From assembly GCA_010645155.1 (NCBI GenBank), contig JAAGOF010000064.1:176598-240597 (forward strand): DNA of 64,000 nucleotides. The letters run 5' to 3'. The notes beneath the pieces are model-generated. The model saw only the letters and a program-made list of their open reading frames with translations. It was not told the origin of the DNA and made no database searches. Each line of letters starts with the position of its first letter. The stretch's first letter is position 1. The position numbers and the translations under genes were made by a program. The DNA is from Tigriopus japonicus. Lineage: Eukaryota; Arthropoda; Copepoda; Harpacticoida; Harpacticidae. Below are positions 20,211 through 31,725 of this stretch, one piece after another.

Positions 20211-21410
20211 AGACACGGTGTTCCGAATGGCTTTTTAGGTTTAAATCGAAATACCCAAAGACACCAATGCACTTTTTGAACCCAAAATTTAATGGGGAAC
20301 AACTCCAAAGTTTTGGAATTTTTCTGAAAATAGCTCAAAATAATAAAAAAATATCACTTAAAAGGCACTTGAAATACATTTTGCAATAACATTCTTTTTC
20401 AGTATCGGACACTCGAACTTAGGAAATACTTAAAAAGTTTTGAAAGAACTGGTTAGTGTTTTAAGTTTCGATTTTAGTCCATTTTGAACATGGTCCTTCT
20501 AGAAATCGTAAATTTGAATATGAATCTGTTTGACATATTTATTTATTTGTAATTTTGGCAGAACACACATCATAGCGGACTCTAAATAGTTAGGAAATAT
20601 GCATTCCAAAAATCTTGTTTAAGTGCATTTTAAGTAGTGATGGACCGAAAGCGCTTTCGGCCGAAATTACGGCCGAAATTTCGGTTTCGGTTTCGGTTAT
20701 GCCTACCGAAACCGAAAGCAGACAAGCACTATATAAAATGGAGTTTGACAACAAAATCGAAAAAAAATTGGTCCAAAAACCTCTGAAATTTAAGTTTTAA
20801 GATTTTTCAAAATTTGCGACTACCCAACATCGAACACATTCTAATTTTTAAGGCGGATTTTGCATTTGAACAATTTTGTAAACAGTGAACACTGCTTTCG
20901 GTTTCGGTTTCGGTTAAGCCCTCTTTCGGCCGAAACTTTCGGTTTCGGTTATGAGCCCTTTCGGTCCATCACTAATTTTAAGTGATATTTTTTACTATTC
21001 TGAGCTATTTTGACAAAAGCTCCAAAACTTGAAAAATTTCATTTATTTTTGCGATATTGAAAAGCTATATGAAATCTTTGGGAATTTGTTTTTTTATATA
21101 ACTAGCGTTTTTCAGCCTTTTGGGGTCAAAAACGGACCATTCAAAGTCAAATAACTCAGCTGTTGAGGTATAAATTTTTACTTAATTTCAATTCACATGG
21201 TAACTAAATGGTCTCTAAATATGGTTTAAATAGTTTTTCAAAAAATATTTTAATTAATAGGTTTTTAGGTATATAATTTTTTCACTGGACCTAAACTTAT
21301 ATAAAACAATAAAAGTAAAGTTGTTCCCCATTGAATTGTGGGTCCAAAAAGTGCCATGGTGTCTTTGGGTATTTTGATTCAAACCTAAAAAGCCATTCGG
21401 AAAACCATGG
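20211..21410. mobile_element. Unclassified TIR element family A, full copy
   Basis: The left end GACACGGTGTTCCGAATGGC..TTTTTAGGTTTAAATCG is mirrored on the right by ..AAACCTAAAAAGCCATTCGG. The inverted ends also share CCCAAAGACACC, TTTTTGAACCCA and AATGGGGAACAAC over about 100 bases. Without the hAT insertion at 20635-20974 the element is about 860 bases. A second copy in the opposite orientation is at 23219-23925. No transposase frame and no clear target duplication are seen. Confidence 0.6.
20635..20974. mobile_element. CCGAAA-rich hAT-type non-autonomous element, 340 bp
   Basis: Starts TAGTGATGGACCGAAAG and ends CTTTCGGTCCATCACTA. It is flanked by a perfect 8-base duplication ATTTTAAG (20627-20634 and 20975-20982). 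The interior has many CCGAAA/TTTCGG repeats, giving nested palindromes. No transposase. Copies are at 12175 (degenerate) and 35638 (inverted). It sits inside the TIR element spanning 20211-21410, so it is the younger insertion. Confidence 0.85.
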
Positions 21411-22351
21411 ATACAAACTTAACGAGAAATTCTTCACTTTTATGAATGCTTTTAAATTTCAGCTCGTCGGAACGAATAGTTTATGTACGTCCCGATGAAA
21501 ACAAAGAATTAAACATATTTTTCAAATTACCTTCGCCCAAAAACCTGGACCTGGACCAAACCACCTGGACCAAAAAAGCATATTGAATCTGTGGAAAACT
21601 AAAATATGGTGGAAACTTGCATGTGGAAAACATCTCCGTAAAGAGCCATCACTGTGGAAAATACAACACCATGGAATGTCAAACACTTTGGAAACAGAAA
21701 CACTCTGGAAATATTGCAACATCCACTTACTTTTCGATTTCATCAACTTACAGACCTATTTTGTAGGCCATTTAATGTACAAACCAGGTAGTTTATTGAA
21801 CAAACCAGTTAACCCGTTTAAAGTTTGATGACGATCCCAACAAAGTTGAAAACATCCAAAGTAATTGTTTTTGATGGTGATTTAACAAAATAAACAAATG
21901 ATCACAAACTTGGTCTTTGAAATGGAACTGTTTTTGTGTCTTTTTTGCTCTTCATCAGTGCAACAAGAGTGAACATGGAAAGCAACCTGTTGAGGGCCCA
22001 AGCATCTCATAAGTCATAACCGAAACATTGATTTTAACACCATTTAAATAAAAATTGTTTTGGCTCTGAAATGCCTTTACCTGGAACAGATTACACCTCA
22101 CACCGTCGTCCTCCTTCCACATATTGCTACTTAAATGTTGATAACTTAGATTTAGGGAGGGAACTGATGCCTCCTCAGCCTCAAGTGGCTTGACACGGCA
22201 TCAGAAAAGTCTAGAATCAAAAGGCTTGGTGTCGGCCTCAAGCTTTAGGTGTCTTGCCACCTCTGCCAACTACAGTAAAATACAGTAGTTTAACCAATGT
22301 CAAAAGATGTTAGTGAAGCAGGAGAAGCCAATATATTTAGAATGCATTGAT

Positions 22352-22604
22352 TAGGTCAGTTGTTGAGGTTGTTTGGAAGTATAGTAGAAGCATACCTCGA
22401 AACACAAAAGAAACATATGATATGGAGTAGAAATAGCCATGCTCGATCAAGCTTTACTACATAAGTTGCATTTTCCATTTGCAGCTTATGAAGGGAAACT
22501 TGATCGGGCACGGTTATTTCTACTCCATCTCATATGCTTCTTTTATTCGTCTTCTATGCTTCTAGATTATACTATACTTCCAAACTACCTTAGCAACCGA
22601 CCTA
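22352..22604. repeat. Palindromic foldback element
   Basis: TAGGTCAGTTGTTGAGGTTG..TTTGGAAGTATAGTA on the left answers TACTATACTTCCAAACTACC..GCAACCGACCTA on the right. The arms run inward through GGAGTAGAAATA and its complement, so most of the 253 bases can fold. TA lies at both ends. A single end of the same family occurs near 27283-27313. Confidence 0.6.
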
Positions 22605-23218
22605 TTGTTTATTTCTAGTTTGGACGACTGATTTGATACATTTATAATAGCACAGTTCAGTGTCAAAGAGAGTGAAATGCTTGCTTAAAGATGGTCAATT
22701 ATCTAGTGCAGTGTTGCTGAAAACATATCACCTCACAACGAGACTAGTTTGAAATGGTGTGATCATATTGAATGGGTCTCTTTTAACATTTGGTTTCATT
22801 GGCATTTGAATCTCAAAAGTACTTTTTGTGACAAAATTGTTGACATGCCTTGAAATTTTTGACCAACACTTGTGTAGTTGACCACCATTATCTCAGAAAG
22901 AAAATAACTTGCAAGAAAGATGCATCAGTTCGCCCGTCAAGATCGGTGATGATTTGTTTGCCTTCCTTGTCAATTAGTGTGATTGTTGGCAAAATTTTGA
23001 AGTCAAATGAAGTTAATCCAAGCTAACCAAAAACACAGGGGTGCCAAATTAAAGCTCATGTTCAAAGGCTCAAAAGCTGATTTAAAGTGATTTAAAAACG
23101 CTAAGTAAATATTATTGAATATTGTTTGCCATTATTTCCAAATCCCATACAAGTGTGACCTTATGAAAGGCACCTTTGATTTCCCTTCAAAAAGCTCAAC
23201 TTGCCACATCAGTACATA
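22605..23218. other. AT-rich region without recognised features
   Basis: I see no gene, RNA or repeat that I can support here. Confidence 0.3.
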
Positions 23219-23925
23219 GACACGGTGTTCCGAATGGTTTTTTAGGTTTGGATCGAAATACCCAATGACATCTTGGCATTTTTTGGACCCACAATTCAAT
23301 GGGAAATACCTTTACTTTTATTGTATTATATCAGTTTAGGTCCGGGGAAAAAGTTATTTACCTGAAATCTATGAATTATAACACATTTTGATGAACTATG
23401 CAAGACATATTTAGAGAACTGAATTCAAATTGAATATAAATAAATCAGCAACTGAGTTAATTCAGTTTGAATGGTCCATTTTGACCTCAAAAAGCCGAAA
23501 AACGCTAGTTTTGTCAAATTGGAACTGTAAAACAAAACAAAAAAACAAATTCCCAAAGATTTCGTATAATTTATTAATGTCGCGAAAAAACATGATTTAT
23601 TTAAGTTTTGAAGTTTATGTCAAAAAAGCGCAAAATAAAATATAATATCACTTAAAATGCACTTAAAACAAGATTTTTGTAAAACACATTCAATAAATAT
23701 TATGTATTCAATAAATAAAGTACATTGTGGAAGGTGTTCTGCAAAAATTACTATAAATATGTCTAACAGATTCATATTCAAATTTATGATTTCTTGACAG
23801 ACCATGTTCAAAATGGACTAAAATCGAAACTTGAAACATCAACCGATTTTTCAAAATTTCTAACTTTTACTCAACTTTGAGTGTCCTTGACGTTGCAAAA
23901 GATTTTCTAGCAAAATGTATTTTTG
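23219..23925. mobile_element. TIR element family A, truncated second copy
   Basis: Starts GACACGGTGTTCCGAATGG and follows the reverse complement of 20211-21410 closely (for example AAAAACGCTAGTT, AAATTCCCAAAGATTTC, ATATCACTTAAAATG) without the hAT insertion. Similarity fades after about 23850-23925 and the far end is missing. Confidence 0.6.
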
Positions 23926-26147
23926 CAGATTTTTTTTGTGGACATGGCGTTCTAAACGTCTTTCATACTCACAAAATATCTTTCAAACAATCAGATAATT
24001 ACATCGGGGTCTTACGGGTCCTAAGGGTAATTCGTCGCAAAAACCTCAACTGAAAAAATCATCGGCCAAGTCTTTCAAAAGAAGAAAGATAAATTGAAAA
24101 AGTTGAAGAGCATGTTGTCTATATCAATCAGGCAATTCAAAGGCAAGAAAATGTAACAATGCACCAAATGTCGACCAAAAAAATGAAAATAAATTGAATG
24201 GATTTCCATGAAAAAAACGCCCGTGTTTTGATCTTCACTCTTACTAACGTGGTTGTTATTTGTTCACTTTTTAAACGTCAGTTTATGGCAAGAGGCAAAT
24301 CTGATGTCTATGAACAACAAAATAGCAGAAAATAAACTTAAAAGACAAAAACAGAAAATGTCCGTCAGTACTAATCCCGAGTTCTACGTATGAATCAGCA
24401 ACCAACTCTTGAACTGATTTGACGCTAATGTTCAAGATTAAATTCAAGCTAGCTATTACTCTAATTATTCCATCCCTTCGTATCAACAATTTTCCCCGAA
24501 AACGTATACTTGCCTCCAGAATTATTAGATTGAGCACATTAACATTCGCCGACATAACTCTCTGACTGTTAAGGCATAATTTGCAATTTAGACTAAACCG
24601 AATACTCACAAGAAAAAAAACTTACTTAAAAAATATGTCAAGTTCTTTTCAGGACATAGAGGATCCTTGAATCGTTTGCCCTGAAATCTGTCCCACGTGG
24701 CACTCTGAAAAACTAAATTTGACAAATGTAGCATCCTCTTCGACTGCCTTGAACGGTCCATGCTGGAGAACACATGCTCTCACATTTGTAGGAAACTAAA
24801 TTTACATTTCTTCTTTATTATTTGACCCTTTGTTGTAAAATTTGCTACCTCCACTCTCCTCAGTAGCTGGTCCTCTTACAACATTTCAGAAAGGATAGAC
24901 AAACTATATGGTCTTTTAACGAGCAACGGTCGCCGTGCTAATTCAGCTCCCAAAATTTCACCCTGACACAAATGTGTCCGAGTTATGCTCGGGTTCATGG
25001 GTTCGATCCCAGGTTTCCCCCCTCCCCACCCATGTCTAGTGGATACTCTCGACTCGAATGGCGCCAAACCAAACCCAGATGGATCCCTCTGTACACATTT
25101 TATAAAAATTAAATGTACTCTCTATATATTCGAACTTCATGTATCGTATTATTGTATCCAATGAGAAATATCTCGCAATAAAGATAATTATTAAAATATG
25201 GCAGGTGGACCTACGTACTTGCAATACAGCTAAAAGCTGATGGGCTCGAGAAGATTTTGATTTGCCTTTTTAGTCAGCCAGCCCAGATTGGTGAATCGAT
25301 CTGACGTCTGACTTGGGTTACCTGGACACTCTCAAGGTATTCAAAATGAAATGCTCCAATCAAGATGTAATTGTGTGGATTTTTTCGCTCAATCTGATGG
25401 TTAGTTCCTGGACAAAGGGATCTTAGAAGATCAATCAAACCCTTTCAAGCATGTACAGCCTATCCTTACTTTCAAAATACATGATTCCTTGACCTTGAAG
25501 GACCCTTAGCCCCAGTCCTGCATGGTCCTGACCTTCTTGAGCCCCAAGACTTCAAACATTTGCATTCAAAACCATGATCCAGGATATAATGCTCATATTT
25601 TTCACTTGTTTTGTTTTGCCAAGGACTCGTGATTTCTAAAGTGAACTTAGCCTGAAGCTGAAAAGTCAAAAAACCTCTGTGTGACCAAAAGTGAAAATTC
25701 CCTGCCATCCTATCAGGTTTCTTTTTAAACCAAACATTGCCGAGTCTGTATACGAACCAAAGTACCATCATGAGAAAGCCATCCTATGATGCAAAAAGGA
25801 CTCAATGTTCCAAAAAGATGCGACTCATTGCATCATGCAAGAACAGTAGGCTGCGCCTTATTTGACTATATAAGACCATGTTCCTACTGAATAAATAGCA
25901 GTCTTTTGACACTTGTCCCACCGTTGGTCGACAGTTGATCACTTGTTCCATCCTTAGTTGCATTCTCCTTATTTCTGACTAAGTCTCGGGTCCAAGTTCT
26001 CACCGAACTAGATCGAGCAATACATGGCGATCGTGACAAGTTGATCCAATACAAGTCTCCTTCTCCCATGTTGTTTTTGACTCTGAACCACACCTAATGG
26101 TTTTGATTATGGCACACAGAAAGTCAACTTTTTAACCAATTTGATTT
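23926..26147. other. AT-rich region with two weak repeat relics
   Basis: No gene supported. A tRNA-like B-box motif GGTTCGATCCC occurs near 25001-25015 without a convincing A box. At about 25864 a TATATAAG is followed by GAATAAATAGC, a spacing typical of LTRs; no TG..CA ends or primer-binding site could be fixed. Confidence 0.3.
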
Positions 26148-26640
26148 TACTAGGAGCATCACAGGAATGAGAGAGCTCTCGTATTGGGAGAGGCTCAAGA
26201 TGTTAGGGCTATACAGTACTCAGAGAAGGTATGAAAGGTATCTGATACTGTATGTTTTCAAGAGCATTCATGGGCTCTGTCCTAACCCAGGCTTTGAGAT
26301 CAGTTGCAGCGATCGCAGAGGTTTTACGTGCGTTCTGAGAGCACCTCCAAATCCTAAGGAATCAAGGCTAGTTCGAACAATGAAGTGCTCCTCTCTTCTT
26401 TATCGGGCTCCTTCATTGTTCAATTTGTTGCCTATTTGCCTTCGTCGGGAATATGTAGGAGCTGCTCCTATAACAGCATTTAAGGCAGGATTGGACAAAT
26501 TTTTGAATACTGTTCCTGACCAACCCACTATACAAGGGTTGTATAGATCTGCCAACAGTAACTCATTGGTAGATCAAATTTCATATAAACATTAATTATT
26601 GAAACTATATTAATGAGTAACTCTCTTTACAGGGAATCCC
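26148..26640 (+). mobile_element. 3' fragment of a CR1/Jockey-like LINE, second copy
   Basis: A frame of 142 residues at 26167-26595 begins RELSYWERLKMLGLYSTQRR and runs through GLCPNPGFEI to the C-terminus (YRSANSNSLVDQ). It matches 16550-17830 without the two insertions found there. It is 5' truncated, as is usual for LINEs, and too short to be functional. Confidence 0.75.
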
Positions 26641-26649
26641 CTTTCTTGT

Positions 26650-26653
26650 NNNN
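26650..26653. other. Assembly gap (NNNN)
   Basis: Four N bases followed by a run of A. The true distance across this point is unknown. Confidence 0.99.
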
Positions 26654-28100
26654 AAAAAAAAAGATTTGCTTTTTTACTCTCCAAACAAGAATTGTTCCAA
26701 TTACAATGCGGATCAGATTTCTGATCTGATCCAGACCCATCAAAAGTGCCTTTAAATAGTCATAGCCAACAACATCTCTACCTTGGGCAAGGTTTTTTTT
26801 CAAAGTGAGACTTCTCGTTGCTTCATTTTCCTATGGAAATGGTACCTGCATTGTTGAGGCATTGAAGAGTATGGAAAAAGAGTAACACTCCAGATACCAC
26901 CACAGATACTTTTATTTAGCATTGTTTCACAGAACTTGTACCAATGGGTGGAGCAAGATTCTATCTATGTATTGTATATTATATATGTATTATATTTATA
27001 TGTATACTGTAATGAGAACCAAAATCGTTTGGAGAGCTGACTGTCAAACGTTCATGAGACAAGTAGAAAGGATGCTGGGACCTCCAAAACCAAGGTGGAG
27101 AACATCCAGTCATATAAATATTAACACAAGAAGACTGAATGGATTCTTTCAAGACGCATGTTCAATTTTTTACCCATTAATCAAGAATAAATCAAGTTGT
27201 GTCAAAATCTGGCTTAGGCCTCAAACCATTTTTTTCAGAAATCAGAGTTCGTGTCCACCCCTGTTAGGGGTCCTTGCTCTACTATACTTCCAAACTATCT
27301 CAACAACCGACCTACACCTATTCTCTTTCTACATTGAGCAGAGCATTTGGTACGTATTTCTTTGCTCGTTTATTGTTACTTAGGAAGTTCTTAAAATCTT
27401 AATCGCTTTGATTACAATATATCTCGCATAAATTTGAGAAATTTATTAAAATTTTGAAATTTTGAATTTGCTGATTATTTCTGGCAACATTTTTTAGTAT
27501 ATTGAACTTTGGCGAACTGATCTTTTTCCTAAGTAGCGTATGCCAATTTTTCCAGATTTTGTTCACTCTTTTTTGTTCAAGTGGTCAGGTTTCTTCACAA
27601 GCAAAAGGTCAGTAAAATTCGTCTTACTTGACAGCGTTTTTCGTCAAAACTCCCTTTGTGCATCAGTTTACGTGGCCTTTAAGCTTTGTTTTCCTTTTAC
27701 CCGAGTTTCGTACTGTTATTTTCGTTCAGTTTCTTCGTCTTTCTTTCTTGTCTAACTCATTTAACACTTTTATTCGTCAAAAATAATTGAGTGGCTCACG
27801 TGGCCTTTAAGCGTGCACGGGCCCTCTACTCCGTTAACCCTAAAATCGTACTGTCAGCTGTTGCCGGTGGCGTGTTTCATCTCGATCCTCTTCCTCCTCT
27901 GCCGCATTCTCGTCCGTCTTTCCTCTGTTGCAACAGCTCTTCCTCTTAGAACGGGCTGGTGTGATGACGTCACACGCTGATCGAATGCGGGTGGACCGAG
28001 CACGCCAGCACGCCGGCCGTCCTGTGTTGGTCTTGTCAGCTGTTCCCGGAAAAGGAGGAAGACTGGCCTTGGAGCGAGATCCGGTGTGAACCAGTTCGAG
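26654..28100. other. Region without supported genes
   Basis: AT-rich up to about 27780, then sharply more GC-rich. TATACTTCCAAACTATCTC..ACCGACCTA at 27283-27313 is an isolated end of the foldback family at 22352. ACGTGGCCTTTAAGC occurs twice, at about 27670 and 27797. No coding family recognised. Confidence 0.4.
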
Positions 28101-28145
28101 GGAGAGCCCTGATTGGTCAAGAGCCTCGAGCAACAGCTGACCGGG

Positions 28146-28176
28146 TATAAAAGCGTTTGGCGGGCTTTTTCAGAAC
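28146..28176 (+). promoter_or_regulatory. Candidate core promoter (TATA + initiator)
   Basis: TATAAAAG at 28146-28153 is followed about 25 bases later by TTCAGAAC, which resembles the arthropod initiator TCAGT. It lies in a GC-rich island (about 27790-28500) in otherwise AT-rich sequence. It points toward the small ORF at 28292. Sequence evidence only. Confidence 0.4.
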
Positions 28177-28291
28177 CATTTGACGGGTTTCCGTCCGAGG
28201 AGAGAGGTCGCCCCGATCTGGTCCCGACGTCCCGCCCCCTTTTCGCCATTTCCTCGGAATTTTACGGTCAGTTCTCAGATTTTCTTTTAGC

Positions 28292-28504
28292 ATGAGGTGC
28301 TTTGCGGTACGCCATTGCTACCGTAAGGCCGTGGGCCGCATGTTGGGTCTCTTTCGGCGGGTAATCCGATGTTTTCGGCGTCTCGTCGAATTACTTCGGC
28401 AAGTTCCCCGTCGATTGAGAGGGTGTGCCCATGACCTTTGCATGGACCTCATGGTCTATTCTTTGGCTTGCGTGGCGAGGTGCATTCTTAGAATTATTCT
28501 TTGA
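28292..28504 (+). CDS. Hypothetical small Arg/Cys-rich ORF
   Basis: A 70-residue frame with A at -3 of the start codon. It is rich in Arg and Cys (RCFAVRHCYRK, then LFRRVIRCFRRL, then VPRRLRGCAHDLC) and ends hydrophobic. I do not recognise a family. Support is limited to its position about 120 bases downstream of a TATA/initiator pair and to its higher GC content than the flanks. The bases before the ATG (TTTTCTTTTAG) also look like a splice acceptor, so it may be an exon rather than a whole gene, or not coding at all. Confidence 0.25.
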   Translation: MRCFAVRHCYRKAVGRMLGLFRRVIRCFRRLVELLRQVPRRLRGCAHDLCMDLMVYSLACVARCILRIIL

Positions 28505-28608
28505 ACTACCCCGCCTGGAAAGCCAAAGAATTTACCCTTTCTAAACTACTTTTTTCATTTTCCCCTTTTTCTCTCTAATATTTTAACACCTAAACACTTT
28601 TCACCCCT

Positions 28609-28764
28609 TAATCTAACAATAGTTCTCTTTTCAGATAAATTTTTACCCTCCTAATCTTACAATAACTCTTCTTCCGGATTAACTTTTACCCTCCTAATCT
28701 AACAATACTTCTCTTTTCAGATAAACTTTAACCCTCCTAATCTAACAATACTTCTTTTTTTCAG
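28609..28764. repeat. Tandem repeat, about 43 bp x 3.6
   Basis: The unit is TAATCTAACAATACTTCTCT followed by TTTCAGATAAACTTTAACCC and TCC, in four slightly diverged copies. Three of the four contain TTTTCAG, a pyrimidine-rich splice-acceptor-like string. No coding potential. Confidence 0.8.
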
Positions 28765-28817
28765 AAAAAAATACAAAAACACAAAAAAACTATAAAAGAC
28801 CAAAAACCCAAAAAAAA

Positions 28818-28834
28818 GGTGGCCTCTGGCCACC
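28818..28834. other. Perfect short hairpin
   Basis: GGTGGCC-TCT-GGCCACC: a 7-base perfect stem with a 3-base loop. It lies 44 bases upstream of the histone-like stem-loop. Confidence 0.5.
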
Positions 28835-28877
28835 ACCAAATATTTCACTTTGAGTATTAAAAAGCAACAAAATCTAA

Positions 28878-28893
28878 GGCCTTTTTCAAGGCC
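28878..28893 (+). promoter_or_regulatory. Histone-mRNA-type stem-loop match
   Basis: GGCCTTTTTCAAGGCC has a 6-base stem and 4-base loop and matches every position of the metazoan histone 3' stem-loop consensus (GGYYYUUHUHARRRCC). No histone ORF precedes it: the nearest frame is the 70-residue ORF ending 374 bases upstream. It could be coincidental or a relic. Confidence 0.35.
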
Positions 28894-29370
28894 AAAGCTT
28901 TTCTAAAACTTTTTTGCAGGGTTTGATTGTGAGGTTATCATCTCCAGTGATGTGGATTGACGAATTGATTAAGCTTTTCTCATGGAATCTTGCAGAATTC
29001 GGAGGAGGGTGTTCCATCATTGACATCGGCATTGGATCTCCGTTGTAATCAGGATCAATTTGGAAAATCCCTTCAAGACGTACGTATCATCATTCATGAG
29101 TAATCCTTCCTCATGGCTTGGATTGTCTCTGAAGATTGGTAATCGAACTCAAAAATCAACGTGAAGTTCCAATCCAGGGACATTTGATCCGAAGAAAACG
29201 AAGGCAACACTTTGATTCGCATGGAGGCCCTTAGATTGATACGTTGTGAACAACATGAAACCTGCCGGTCTGATGCAAGCTCATTGACCGTCTTTCACAC
29301 TAGTATTTATACCTGAGCTTTGCTGTAATAAGAAAGCAAAAATAAATGTCTAAAAAAGAAGGAAAAAACA

Positions 29371-29678
29371 TGTCTCCCATCTAGTTTTCATTCACTGCCG
29401 GCTTTAGTTTCACTGTTCGACCAACGATTTCCAGCTTTCAGCGTTTTGACGGAGCTTCTGACCATTACCTGTGCCGTACTTATACTCAAGCACTCATTAA
29501 ACGTAAAGGTTGGAAACCATTTATTTCAGAATCGTCGAAACGGCATACAAAAGAAGAATCCAAAAGTACAAGGAAGAGAGCAAAGAAGAAAACATTGAGA
29601 ACGCACAAGGGAATTGATGATGAACACAAAGAGAGCATGAAAGGGAAATTATCAGAATTAAATTATAAGAACATCACA
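29371..29678 (-). repeat. Candidate 3' LTR of the gypsy element
   Basis: Read on the minus strand it starts TGTGATGTTC directly after the polypurine tract and ends GGGAGACA. AATAAA is at 29525-29520. The 308-base length and TG..CA ends fit, but the 5' LTR is missing, so the boundaries cannot be confirmed by comparison. Confidence 0.5.
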
Positions 29679-30947
29679 CCTCCCCCAAATCTCAATTTAC
29701 AAAGGACATTGGGATTGACATTTAAAATGAACAGTTTTCTTCTTGAGGCGAGAACTTTGTCTTGGTTCAATGGCTTCGGATTGATTCATTGGCTTCACCA
29801 GAATTTCATCACTCGGGTTGAAGGAACTAATCCGACGTAAAAATCTATTATTACGGATATAACGGCGAGATCCACTTTGAACTACATATGACCTCCCATT
29901 ATCTCGTACCGATTGAATCATGCCAACTCTGTCCCAAACTTTCGAATGAGGATCCTGGATCCGCACTTGATCACCAACACTCAAAGGCTTTGATATACGA
30001 GCACTTTGATCATAATGATCCTGATCGATCTGATGCTCTGAACATCTCTTCTTCAATGCACGATCAAGTTCACTGGACTCGAGCATCAGAAAATTTGATG
30101 AGTGAGCTGATACACGAGTTCAAAGACTTCGACCGAACAACCACTGAGCAGGGGATAACCCATCTTCTCGAGGAATATTCCTCCATTCCAGGAGAGCTGC
30201 ATCTGTTGCAGGATGCAGAATGATCTAGGCGGTTATTTATCCAGTTCTTTTTAGCTAGATCTTTTAACATTTTGACGGCAGCCTCAGCATGTCCATTGGA
30301 TTGAGGATAATATGATAAACTGACAACGTGTTTGATGTTCTCATTACGACAAAATTCCAAAAACTCAGCCGAAATGAACTGTGGCCCACCATCGGTCCGG
30401 ATATTATCAGAATCCCGAACATCGCAAAGATCCGTTTCATGGCTCTCACAACCTCCGAAGTTTTTTTTGCCTTGCCAAACGAATCAAAACATCTAATCGT
30501 TAATCACCGATGTCTTTCAGGCAGATTGGTCTTGGAGACTGAATCATCTTGTAAGGCGTCCAGTAACGCCTCGTATTCTGGATCATCCTTGGTAGCACTC
30601 TTGAGGACATCCAGAGCAGGATCAGCACTAAGTTCATGAGCTTCCATCGCACTCTCAATTACTCCTCTGACGTGGAAATCACGTTCAGAATCATCCTCTC
30701 CCCCCTCAGGATCCTCAACAGGGGCTCTGCTTAGCGCATCGGCAATATAGTGGGATGCCCCTTTAGACCATTCCAGACGGAATACATATGGTGCCAACTT
30801 CTCCTTTAAACGTTGGAGTCTCGGATTTTCCACGGCATCAAGCGACATTCCGTTCATAATTGGGATCAAGGGCTTATGATCCGTTATCACAACAAATGAT
30901 GCGGCACCCAAAAGGTACACGCGGCACTTCTGAACAGCCCACACAAT

Positions 30948-31208
30948 GAATGAGTGTAATCGAACAAATTCAGCTGGGGATTCTGGGGCCAAAATGGCTA
31001 GGGATGGGTCAGAAGTTTTGGACATTTCCTAGTTTTAGTTTGTTACGTGAGGAAAAAATCTTATTTCAATTGATTGTCAAAATGAAGAAAACACATTGGG
31101 CCCACGAATGTTGATTAAGATTTATGGAGGGTGAGTCTTGACTCTGACGCATCCCTAGCCATTTTGGCCCCAGAATCCCCAGCTGAATTCGTTCGATTAA
31201 ACTCATCC
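30948..31208. mobile_element. Foldback MITE inserted in gypsy RNase H
   Basis: Two arms of about 68 bases (outermost GAATGAGTGTAATCGAAC and, inverted, GGATGAGTTTAATCGAAC) share TTCAGCTGGGGATTCTGGGG and CCAAAATGGCTAGGGATG, and enclose about 125 bases of unique sequence. Removing 261 bases plus one copy of the flanking AT restores a standard RNase H context (ELLA joined to IVWAVQK), which fixes the insertion point. No transposase. Confidence 0.75.
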
Positions 31209-31725
31209 ATTGCCAACAGCTCCTACTCGCAAACGGCATATCGGGATTCCGTATCTGATATGAAGCGAGATCCACATTGGACCATTCTCCAATCAGGTTT
31301 CTTGGTTCCATGATCTTGCATCAGGGCGAATCCAAGTCCCTGCAATCTTGACGCATCAGTCAAGAGCCTGATCGGTAGAGCTGGATCGAAATGACATAAG
31401 ATAGGAGTGGACGACAATGAGGAACAAGCTTCTTTGAAAGCCGGCGTGTGGACGTCGTCCAACCACTGGAATATGTTCTTGGATGACAACAACGGTCTCA
31501 ATGGGAGAATTGCCTTGGTCACATTTGGACTGAAAGATCCCAACTGGTTCACCAATCCGAAAAATGCACGGAGATCAGTAATGTTGGATGGTTGTGGGAA
31601 ATTACGAATTGCGGCCAACTTGGCCGGATCTGGGCGAATTCCGTTTGCACTGATCTCATATCCAACATAATAAACTGTACGTCTCCCAAAAAACGAACTT
31701 CTTTGGAGATACCGTGATTTTATGC

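Larger units (their letters stand above)
29371..31725 (-). mobile_element. Ty3/gypsy retrotransposon, 3' portion, broken
   Basis: On the minus strand the order is: end of reverse transcriptase (from 31725, VGYEISANGIRPDPAKL then AAIRNFPQPSNITDLRAFF), RNase H (ITDHKPLI, ADALSR; to 30504), integrase core (DGGPQF, SYYPQSNGHAEAAVK; from about 30449) and a C-terminal integrase tail ending at 29697. A purine tract (TTTGGGGGAGG) then abuts a candidate 3' LTR. Stops, frameshifts and a missing stretch between RNase H and integrase (zinc finger and first catalytic Asp not seen) make it dead. gag, protease and the first part of RT are absent. A foldback element interrupts RNase H at 30948-31208. The 5' side is cut where a Tc1/mariner fragment begins. 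Confidence 0.85.

Noticed and set aside
24950..25030. Possible tRNA gene around GGTTCGATCCC
   Set aside because: No A box or cloverleaf could be drawn; it is probably a decayed tRNA-derived repeat.
29385..29840. Plus-strand open frame of about 150 codons
   Set aside because: It lies antisense over the gypsy 3' LTR and the integrase tail; the apparent ATG-less start is a TTG and no family is recognised.
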